Shown here one piece after another: positions 1 to 7,840 of a stretch of DNA of 14,341 bases. This DNA comes from an uncultured Planctomycetia bacterium. GTDB taxonomy: Bacteria; Planctomycetota; UBA1135; GCA-002686595. Within the stretch, counting starts at the first letter, position 1. Every line of letters begins with the position of its first letter. The notes under the pieces are model-generated. The model was given only the letters and a program-made list of their open reading frames with translations, was not told the DNA's origin and searched no databases. The stretch spans positions 1-14,341 of the forward strand of contig CALKYE010000070.1 of assembly GCA_938003765.1 (NCBI GenBank), given 5' to 3'. A program made the translations under genes and the position numbers.

Positions 1-2
1 TT

Positions 3-1994
3 GCGAAGAGTGATTTCGATGCGGACGACGCGCGCTTGAGCGCGTATGCGTTGGGAGAGTTGGACGCGGACGAGACCCGCGCGGTCGAAGCGCTGCTCCA
101 GCGCGACACGGAAGCGCGCGAGTTCGTCGAAGGGCTGCGCGCCACCGTGGCGCAGGTCGAGCAGGCGTTCGCCGATCCCGCGGCTGAGCGCTTGGACGAG
201 CCGGCGCGCGCGGCGATCGTGGAGCGGGCGCGGCGACCTGCAGAGCCCCGACGCCGACCGAGTCTCGTGCGCCTTCGCATCGCAGCGGCAGCCGCCGCAC
301 TCGTCGCGGTCGCTGGCGCCGCGCTGCTCATCGAGCTGACGCGCATTCAAGAGAGACCTCCCCACGCGATGAGCGCAGTCCTGGAGGAGCCCGCTCCGGT
401 GGCCGCGCGCGCTGCCCGCTCAAAGCAGGAGTCACGCGTCTGGCGCTACCTCGATGTCGACACTGGTGCGGAACGGCCCGCCGGGAGTCCCGCGGGCCAG
501 GAACTCGAAGACGCGCGCTCGCGCGAGCTCTCTCTTGGCCTCGGGGGCGCCCGTCGCGAGGTCGAGCAGTTCGGCGGAAGCAACGAAGAGTACGACTCGA
601 TCGCGGAGCACGTCTTCCGGCGCACGCTCGACGAAGCGCTCTCGACCTTCTCGATCGACGTCGACACGGCGAGCTACGCCAACGTGCGCCGTCACTTGAT
701 GAGCGGCTCGCTCCCGAGCTCCGGCGCGGTGCGCGTCGAAGAGCTCGTCAACTACTTCGACTACGACTACGAGCAGCCCAGCGGCGCAGCGCCGTTCTCG
801 GTCACGACCGACGTTTTCGCCTGTCCGTGGGACGCGCGACGCCAGCTCGTGCGCGTCGGCCTGAAGGGCCGCGAAGTGCACGCCCAAGAGCGCAAGGACT
901 CGCACCTGGTGTTCCTGATCGACGTGTCGGGCTCGATGTCGAGCGCCGACAAGCTGCCGCTGGTGCAGCGCTCGCTGCGCCTGCTCACCGAGCAGCTCGA
1001 CGTGCGCGACCGCGTTTCGATCGTCGTGTACGCCGGAAACGAAGGCCTGGTGCTCGAGCCGACCAGCGGCCGCGAGCGCGGCGCGATCCTCGAAGCGATC
1101 GAGCGCTTGGAATCCGGCGGCTCGACCAACGGCGGCGCGGGCATCGCGCTCGCTTACAAGACCGCGCGCGAGCACTTCATCGAAGGCGGCGTGAACCGCG
1201 TGATCCTGTGCACGGACGGCGACTTCAACGTCGGCGTGACCAGCCGCGACGAGCTGGTGAAGCTCGTCGAAGAGGAGCGCAAGAGCGGCGTGTTCCTCAG
1301 CGTGCTCGGCTTCGGCACGGGCAACTTGAAGGACTCCTCGATGGAGCAACTCGCCGACAAGGGCAACGGCGCCTACGCGTACATCGATTCGATCGCCGAA
1401 GCGCGCAAGGTGCTCGTCGAGCAGATGAGCGGCACGCTCGAGACGATCGCCAAGGACGTGAAGATCCAGGTCGAGTTCAACCCCGCGCGGGTGCAGGCAT
1501 GGCGGCAGATCGGCTACGAGAACCGCGCGCTCGCGCACCAGGATTTCTCCGACGACACCAAGGACGCCGGCGAGATCGGCGCGGGACACACGGTGACGGC
1601 GCTGTACGAGATCGTGCCCGTCGGCGTGCCCTTCGAGCTCCCGCAGGTCGGCGAGCTGCGCTACCAGACGCCGCGCGACGAAGCGTCGGCGGCGCGGGGC
1701 GACGAGTGGCTGCACGTGAAGCTGCGCTACAAAGCGCCGGACGGCGACGTGAGCCGGCTCCTCGAGCAGTCCGTGTCCGGCGCAGCGGCGAGTTGGAGCG
1801 AGGCGCCGCTCGACGCGCGCTTCGCAGCGGCGGTGGCGGCCTTCGCGATGAAGCTGCGCGAGTCGGAGCACACGCGCGAGCTGTCGTACGCGCAGATCGA
1901 GCAGCTCGCGCTCGAGGCGCTGGGCCGCGACGAGCGCGGCTGGCGGCGCGAGTTCATCGACCTCGTGCGCCGCGCGGACGCGCTGAAGCGTTGA
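3..1994 (+). CDS. VWA-domain protein, YfbK type, with anti-sigma-like N-terminus (5' end outside window)
   Basis: The frame is open to the window's left edge. Codons from base 3 read AKSDFDADDARLSAYALGELD, a continuous anti-sigma-like opening, so the TTG at 36 is internal and the real start lies upstream. In order: a cytoplasmic N-terminal segment resembling the helical part of anti-sigma factors but without the zinc-binding His/Cys residues; one membrane helix (about 265-330); a low-complexity linker; the von Willebrand N-terminal region (about 590-780, including TFSIDVDTASY); a VWA domain with a metal-ion site, DVSGS at 921-935, the TNGG loop near 1125 and the CTDGD loop near 1210; and a C-terminal YfbK-type (DUF3520-like) domain ending in LVRRADALKR. 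The VWA part should face the periplasm and bind protein partners through a divalent metal. Its ligand is unknown. In related genomes such genes often follow an ECF sigma factor gene; that cannot be checked here. It converges on tnaA with a 16-bp gap. Confidence 0.93.
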   Translation, partial: AKSDFDADDARLSAYALGELDADETRAVEALLQRDTEAREFVEGLRATVAQVEQAFADPAAERLDEPARAAIVERARRPAEPRRRPSLVRLRIAAAAAALVAVAGAALLIELTRIQERPPHAMSAVLEEPAPVAARAARSKQESRVWRYLDVDTGAERPAGSPAGQELEDARSRELSLGLGGARREVEQFGGSNEEYDSIAEHVFRRTLDEALSTFSIDVDTASYANVRRHLMSGSLPSSGAVRVEELVNYFDYDYEQPSGAAPFSVTTDVFACPWDARRQLVRVGLKGREVHAQERKDSHLVFLIDVSGSMSSADKLPLVQRSLRLLTEQLDVRDRVSIVVYAGNEGLVLEPTSGRERGAILEAIERLESGGSTNGGAGIALAYKTAREHFIEGGVNRVILCTDGDFNVGVTSRDELVKLVEEERKSGVFLSVLGFGTGNLKDSSMEQLADKGNGAYAYIDSIAEARKVLVEQMSGTLETIAKDVKIQVEFNPARVQAWRQIGYENRALAHQDFSDDTKDAGEIGAGHTVTALYEIVPVGVPFELPQVGELRYQTPRDEASAARGDEWLHVKLRYKAPDGDVSRLLEQSVSGAAASWSEAPLDARFAAAVAAFAMKLRESEHTRELSYAQIEQLALEALGRDERGWRREFIDLVRRADALKR

Positions 1995-2010
1995 CGCTGG
2001 ATGTCGGCGC

Positions 2011-3378
<1,368 letters not shown>

Positions 3379-3383
3379 GGAGT

Positions 3384-3388
3384 CCTCC
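3384..3388 (-). promoter_or_regulatory. Shine-Dalgarno site of tnaA
   Basis: Reads GGAGG on the minus strand, 5 nt before the ATG at 3378. It decides the start: the longer frame would begin at a GTG (3399) lying upstream of this site. Confidence 0.8.
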
Positions 3389-3471
3389 AGGCCGTCCACC
3401 GTCGTGCGCGGCGCTTCCGCGCGCCATACGCAATGCGCCGCAGCGGAACGCTCCTCCGGCGCAGCGCCGCG

Positions 3472-5241
3472 CTACTTCGCCGCGCCGCTCGCGGGGTCGA
3501 TCTCGAGCTCCAGCCGCTCGTGCTCGTCCACGTAGAACAGAAAGCCCATCATCATCTCGTCGACCGTCTGCTGGCCCCAGCGGACCGTCGCGCTCGGGTC
3601 GGGGTTGTAGGGGTTGAACTTCGAGTTGTCGAAGTGCGCGAGCACGCCGACCTTCGTCCCCGCGGGGAAGCGCTGCTCGCCCGGCCGCCAGCGATAGGAC
3701 TGCTGCCAGTCGAAGCTGTAGTTCGGCACGCGCAGCAGGATCTCCTCGCGCTCGTCGGGATAGCGCGCGGTGAAGGTCATGTCGCGCCCGCGCAGGTGCA
3801 TGTGCGCGACCATCCCGATGCCGACCGCGTCCGCTTCGAACGTGCGCTGCGCCCGCACGGGATGCGCCCAGTCGTGCGGCGGGATCTGGAAGCGCGTCGA
3901 CGCGATCTGGAAGTGCTTGAGGCGCTGCTGCACCTTGCCGCGCGGAAAGCGCAGGGCGACCGAGAGCTTGGCGCGCTCGGGGTTGCCCGTCGTCACGAAG
4001 TGCGTCTGCAGGCCCAGCAGCGAACCCGCCGGGATGCGCAGCGCGACGCCCGGCCCGCACTGCATCGGATCGCCGCCCGGCACGAAGCCGGTCAGGAAGT
4101 TCTCGCTCTTGAACGACTCGGTGAGCTTGAAGTAGCCCAGGTTCGCGTGGTGCACGACGCGCGCGTTGTCGGGCGAGATCTCGATCGCCTCGACCCACGT
4201 GTCCTGCGTGAAGACGTGGTTGAAGACGATGTAGCGGTACGGGATGTAGCCGTCCGCGGGCAGTTCGCTGTCCTTGGCCTGCTCGAGCACGAGGTCGGGC
4301 TCGCCGATGCGCCAGCGACCGGTCGGGAACTCGCGCGGAGGCGGAGCGGCGTTCAGATCTCCGGCCGGCGCGCCCGCGAGCGCCCAGGCGACGAGCTTGT
4401 CGCGCTCCTCGTCGGACAACTGCGGCGCGTTCTCGAACACTCCGTGGCGCGGCGAGGCGAACCACGGCGGCATGCGGCGCTCGCTCACCACTTCGGCGAT
4501 CGTCGAAGCGCGTTTGCGCACGTCGGCGTGGGTGATGAGCGCGAACGGCGCGACGGCGCCCGGTCGGTGGCAGTCCTGGCAAGCGCGCTGCACGATGCCG
4601 GCGATCTCGCTCGACCAGGTGAGCTCGGGGCGCGGCTCGGGCGCGACGGGTTCCTCGATCGCACAGCCTTCGACGACGGTCTGCGCGATCTCCACGGGGC
4701 GTCCCGCGAGCACGTCCTCGATCGCGAGCTCCAGGTCCGCGCGGCCAGCGCTCGGGTTCGCGCCGCCCAACCGGTACTGAGAGTCGAAGCGTCCGCGGTA
4801 CACGAGCGTGCGCTGAGCGTCGAGCACCATGAAGTGCGGCGTGCGCTCGGCGCCGAGCGCGCGCGCCACGGACCCGTCGACGTCCTTCACGAAGGCGAAG
4901 GCGGCCTCGACCTCGACCTGCAGCTCGGCCACGTCTTGCACGTTGTCGAGCGGGCCGACGTTGACGACGGCGAAGCGCGCGCCGCGGCTCCGCAGCCGGC
5001 GTTCGAGTTCGACGAAGCGCGGCAGGTAGCGGCGCGCGAGCGGGCAGTCGTTGGTGGCGAACATCACCACCAAGGCGCGCGGATCGCCGAACTCGGACGA
5101 AGAGCGCCGCAGGCCGCGCGTGTCGACGAAACGCAGCTCGCCGATGCGCGCGCCGATCGGCGGCGGATCGTCCGCGCCGCTCGCGGGCGGTCCGGCGAGC
5201 ATCGAAGCGCAGAGCGCGAGTGCGAACAGCGAGCCGTGCAT
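3472..5241 (-). CDS. Secreted fusion: redoxin, cytochrome c and PHM-like copper monooxygenase domains
   Basis: Predicted exported 589-aa protein. Residues 1-22 look like a signal peptide. Residues about 28-185 form a thioredoxin-fold redoxin (AhpC/TSA-like) with ATNDCPLARRY; only one cysteine (C66) stands where thiol redoxins often have CxxC. Residues about 208-295 form a small c-type cytochrome region with CQDCH (C221-H225) and a possible Met ligand in RRMPPW (M257). Residues about 305-585 resemble the copper type II ascorbate-dependent monooxygenases (PHM/DBH fold). Candidate ligands for one copper are H364-H365 (VVHHANLGY) and H414 (LQTHF); for the second, H480 and H482 (HMHLRG) and a Met in DEMMMGF (563-565). 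These match the HH, H, HxH, M pattern of PHM. The cytochrome could supply electrons that ascorbate supplies in animal enzymes (inference). Such fusions occur in Planctomycetota and Acidobacteriota. Substrate unknown. The ATG at 5241 lacks a strong ribosome site. It lies between the PilZ gene (37 bp) and tnaA (93 bp), all on one strand. Confidence 0.88.
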   Translation of the reverse strand: MHGSLFALALCASMLAGPPASGADDPPPIGARIGELRFVDTRGLRRSSSEFGDPRALVVMFATNDCPLARRYLPRFVELERRLRSRGARFAVVNVGPLDNVQDVAELQVEVEAAFAFVKDVDGSVARALGAERTPHFMVLDAQRTLVYRGRFDSQYRLGGANPSAGRADLELAIEDVLAGRPVEIAQTVVEGCAIEEPVAPEPRPELTWSSEIAGIVQRACQDCHRPGAVAPFALITHADVRKRASTIAEVVSERRMPPWFASPRHGVFENAPQLSDEERDKLVAWALAGAPAGDLNAAPPPREFPTGRWRIGEPDLVLEQAKDSELPADGYIPYRYIVFNHVFTQDTWVEAIEISPDNARVVHHANLGYFKLTESFKSENFLTGFVPGGDPMQCGPGVALRIPAGSLLGLQTHFVTTGNPERAKLSVALRFPRGKVQQRLKHFQIASTRFQIPPHDWAHPVRAQRTFEADAVGIGMVAHMHLRGRDMTFTARYPDEREEILLRVPNYSFDWQQSYRWRPGEQRFPAGTKVGVLAHFDNSKFNPYNPDPSATVRWGQQTVDEMMMGFLFYVDEHERLELEIDPASGAAK

Positions 5242-5278
5242 GCTCGCCTGTTCTAACCAGGAAGCGCGCGGAGCGGAA

Positions 5279-6043
5279 TCAGCCCCAGCTCTTCTCCCAC
5301 TGGCTCATCTCGGCTGCGCGGCGTTCGACGAACGCTCCCAGCGCGGTGACGTGTTGCGCGAACCCATCGGGCGCGTCGAGATCGAACTCGAGCCCCAGGA
5401 GGGTGTTCTGGTTCAGCGCGGTGCGCTGCCGGACCTTCGCGCGACCCTTCAGCTCGCCTTCGAATCCAGGCAGCTTCAAGGTCAGCTCGAGCACTTCGAC
5501 TTCGGCCGCGCGCGCGGAGCTGTCCTTGCTCAGCACGATGCCCAGGCCCACTTGCGAGATGTCGTACACGTGGCCGGTCACCTCGTCGTCCGACCAGCGC
5601 GCCTTGACCTGCACCTTGCGATCGAGCGTCGGCACGACGCGCACGTGACGTCGGCGGTTGAAGTGCCGCGCGTAGAAGCTGTCGAGCTGCGCGTAGAGGT
5701 TGTTGACGTTGAGGAACTCCACCCCGTAGCGGATGTGGCTCTCGCCGTCGCGGGTGATGTTGGCCACGCGCGCCGTCGTGCGCACTTCGTTGCGCATCAT
5801 GCTGCCGATGACCAGCTCGACGACGTCGCCGACCTTGAGGTTGCGGTCCTGCGCGAAGGCGATGCGGATGCACGAGCCCCGGACCGACAGGTCGATCAAC
5901 TCGACGCGCAGCGGCTCCCACCTGGGCACGCGCAACCACGCCTCGAGGGTCTGCGACTTGCTGTTGCGCTTGCGGTACTGGGCGCGCTGCTCAGCTCGCG
6001 TCTTGCTCGCCTTGGTATGGGGCGTCTTCTTCTTGAAGAACAT
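5279..6043 (-). CDS. Tandem PilZ-domain protein (likely c-di-GMP-responsive)
   Basis: A 254-aa soluble protein with a Lys/Arg-rich N-terminus (MFFKKK...) and two PilZ-like modules. The second is clear: NRRRHVR (R131/R135, the RxxxR motif) followed by YDISQVGLG (D161, S163, G166, the D/NxSxxG motif). The first is weaker: IDLSVRGS (D51, S53, G56) preceded by a possible RxxxR at R20-R24. PilZ domains bind cyclic di-GMP and act on partners in motility, secretion or polysaccharide synthesis; the partner here is not shown. The longest frame starts at 6196, but the extra 51 residues read as noncoding and would cover the aldehyde dehydrogenase promoter and start, so the ATG at 6043 is preferred. No strong ribosome site is visible. 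It is divergent from the dehydrogenase (151-bp gap) and heads a minus-strand run of three genes. Confidence 0.88.
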   Translation of the reverse strand: MFFKKKTPHTKASKTRAEQRAQYRKRNSKSQTLEAWLRVPRWEPLRVELIDLSVRGSCIRIAFAQDRNLKVGDVVELVIGSMMRNEVRTTARVANITRDGESHIRYGVEFLNVNNLYAQLDSFYARHFNRRRHVRVVPTLDRKVQVKARWSDDEVTGHVYDISQVGLGIVLSKDSSARAAEVEVLELTLKLPGFEGELKGRAKVRQRTALNQNTLLGLEFDLDAPDGFAQHVTALGAFVERRAAEMSQWEKSWG

Positions 6044-6182
6044 CGCGGCTCTGTGACGCTGGATTGGGGACTGGAGGATCGTGGGACGTGAGCGACCTAG
6101 GACTGGTGTGCATCGCACCGCCGCAACGCCCAACTTGAGCCGCAGCTCGCAGGGGAACGTTTTTCGTGCGAGCGAGCGCCCG

Positions 6183-6188
6183 TATCGT
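6183..6188 (+). promoter_or_regulatory. Possible -10 box (TATCGT) of a leaderless promoter for the aldehyde dehydrogenase gene
   Basis: TATCGT fits the TAnnnT pattern and ends 6 nt before the ATG at 6195, so transcription would start at or next to the start codon. There is no ribosome binding site before this ATG. A T-run at 6160-6164 sits at about the right distance for a weak -35 element. The ClC gene has the same arrangement. Inference from position and pattern only. Confidence 0.5.
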
Positions 6189-6194
6189 CCGGCC

Positions 6195-7613
6195 ATGAAC
6201 CAGCACGAGCAGCTCTACGTCGACGGCGCCTGGATCGCTCCCAACGGTCTCGGTTCGATCGAAGTGATCGATCCGACGACCGAGCGACCGATCGGCGCCG
6301 TGCCGGCGGGCGATGCTCGCGACGTCGGGCTCGCGGTGGAGGCCGCGAGTGGCGCCTTCGAGCGCTGGTCCGGGACCCCGCCGACGGAGCGCGCTGAGCA
6401 CCTCGCGAAGCTGGCGCGCGCCTTGAGCGAGCGGCGCGACGAGCTCGCGCGCGGGATCACGCACGAGCTGGGGATGCCGTTCGAGCTCTCCAAGCGCGTC
6501 CAGGCCGGCCTTCCGGCGGCGGTGATGGCGAGCTTCGCGCGGCTGGCCGGCGAGTACGCGTTCGAGCAGCGCATCGAGAACTCGACGGTGCTGCGCGCGC
6601 CGGTGGGCGTCGTCGGCTGCATCACGCCGTGGAACTACCCGCTCCATCAGATCGTGCTCAAGGTCGGCGCAGCGCTGGCCGCGGGCTGCACGGTCGTGGT
6701 CAAGCCCAGCGAGCAGACACCGCTGTGCGCCTTCGAGCTGGCGCGCCTCGTCGAGCAGTGCGGCCTGCCGCGCGGCGTGTTCAACCTCGTCAGCGGCGCC
6801 GGCGCCGTGGCCGGCGAAGCGCTCGCCAGCCATCCGGGACTCGACGCCCTGTCGTTCACCGGCTCGACGCGCGCAGGTCGGCGCGTGGGCGAGCTGGCGG
6901 CGCGCAACCTCGTGCGCGTCAGCCTCGAACTCGGCGGCAAGTCCGCGAGCGTCGTGCTCGATGACGCCGACCTCCCGCGCGCGGTCAAGAGCAGCGTCGC
7001 GGCCTGCCTGCTCAACTCGGGCCAGACCTGCAGCGCCCTGACGCGGCTGATCGTTCCTCGCGCGCTGCTCGCTCGCGCGGAGGAACTCGCCGTCGAAGCG
7101 GCGCGCAGCCAACTCCTCGGCAATCCGTTCGACGCCAGCACCCGCCTGGGACCGCTGGTCAGCGCGGCGCAGCGCGAGCGCGTGCGCGAGTTCATCCGCG
7201 CGGGCGAGGCCGAGGGCGCCCGCCTCCTGTGCGGAGGCGTCGCGCCGCCGCCCGAGCTCCCGCGCGGCTGGTTCGTCGCGCCGACGGTGTTCAGCGCCGT
7301 CGAACCGGGCATGCGCATCGCGCGCGAGGAGGTCTTCGGCCCGGTGCTGGCGATCCTCGCGCACGACGGCGACGAGCACGCGCTCGCGCTTGCGAACGAC
7401 AGCGACTACGGACTCGCCGGCGCGGTCTGGAGCGCGGATGCGGCGCGCGCCGAGCGCCTCGCCCGCCGCGTGCGCGCCGGACAGGTCGACATCAACGGCG
7501 GCAAGTTCAACCTGCTCGCGCCCTTCGGGGGCTTCAAGCACTCCGGCCACGGCCGCGAGTTCGGCGTGTTCGGCCTCGAGGAGTTCCTCACCACGCAGTC
7601 GCTGCAGCGCTGA
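6195..7613 (+). CDS. NAD(P)-dependent aldehyde dehydrogenase
   Basis: Cytoplasmic enzyme of the aldehyde dehydrogenase superfamily that oxidises an aldehyde to its carboxylic acid; 472 aa, normal length. Visible motifs: TPWNYPL with the catalytic-site Asn (N147), VVVKPSEQTP (167-176) for cofactor binding, FTGST (221-225), the general base Glu in LELGGKS (E245), the catalytic Cys in NSGQTCSALTR (C279), and EEVFGPV (378-384). The GQTCSALTR context resembles the CddD-like branch of the superfamily from memory, but the substrate cannot be read from sequence. The ATG at 6195 is chosen over the frame start at 6081 because homology begins right there (MNQHEQLYVDGAWI), a -10-like box lies 6 nt before it, and the upstream part overlaps the divergent PilZ gene's leader. 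A palindrome follows the stop codon. Confidence 0.95.
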   Translation: MNQHEQLYVDGAWIAPNGLGSIEVIDPTTERPIGAVPAGDARDVGLAVEAASGAFERWSGTPPTERAEHLAKLARALSERRDELARGITHELGMPFELSKRVQAGLPAAVMASFARLAGEYAFEQRIENSTVLRAPVGVVGCITPWNYPLHQIVLKVGAALAAGCTVVVKPSEQTPLCAFELARLVEQCGLPRGVFNLVSGAGAVAGEALASHPGLDALSFTGSTRAGRRVGELAARNLVRVSLELGGKSASVVLDDADLPRAVKSSVAACLLNSGQTCSALTRLIVPRALLARAEELAVEAARSQLLGNPFDASTRLGPLVSAAQRERVREFIRAGEAEGARLLCGGVAPPPELPRGWFVAPTVFSAVEPGMRIAREEVFGPVLAILAHDGDEHALALANDSDYGLAGAVWSADAARAERLARRVRAGQVDINGGKFNLLAPFGGFKHSGHGREFGVFGLEEFLTTQSLQR

Positions 7614-7615
7614 AG

Positions 7616-7631
7616 CTCACGCGCGCGTGAG
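7616..7631 (+). terminator. Perfect 16-bp palindrome after the aldehyde dehydrogenase gene (weak terminator candidate)
   Basis: CTCACGCGCGCGTGAG lies 2 nt after the TGA and can fold into a 6-bp stem with a CGCG loop. No T-run follows, so intrinsic termination is uncertain; it could instead be a protein-binding site. Confidence 0.35.
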
Positions 7632-7759
7632 GCGCCGGCTGGTCGCGCGACGGACGAGGTCCGCAGCGATTCGGCCTACGTCAGCGGAACTTCGGGTCTC
7701 GATCGGCGTTGCAGCGGGCCGCGCTCTTCGCGCCGTGCCGCTCCCGGCGCGCGGAGGCT

Positions 7760-7791
7760 GCGCGAGAACGCTCTGGCAGGCGCTCTCGCGC
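7760..7791. repeat. Inverted repeat in the leader of the di-heme peroxidase gene
   Basis: GCGCGAGA (7760-7767) and its exact complement TCTCGCGC (7784-7791) flank a 16-nt centre that can pair by a further 3 bp (CGC/GCG) after a one-base mismatch. It sits 49 bp before the ATG at 7841, inside the 227-bp gene-free stretch 7614-7840. It could be an operator, an RNA hairpin or chance in GC-rich DNA; no promoter is recognisable nearby. Confidence 0.35.
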
Positions 7792-7840
7792 TCCGAACCG
7801 GACCCGCCCGCGCGGCGCAAACCCGCGCCGCCCCCCTGTG

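Noticed and set aside
432..1871. Long minus-strand open frame (479 codons) opposite the VWA gene
   Set aside because: It is antisense to a gene with clear VWA motifs; its translation is rich in Arg, His and Val with no recognisable domain. Long antisense frames are expected at this GC content.
1995..2010. Terminator between the convergent VWA and tnaA genes
   Set aside because: The gap is 16 bp and I see only a 4-bp stem around it, with no T-run.
3379..3471. A tnaC-like tryptophan leader peptide upstream of tnaA
   Set aside because: The only short ATG frame on the minus strand here has no tryptophan codon and runs out of frame into tnaA.
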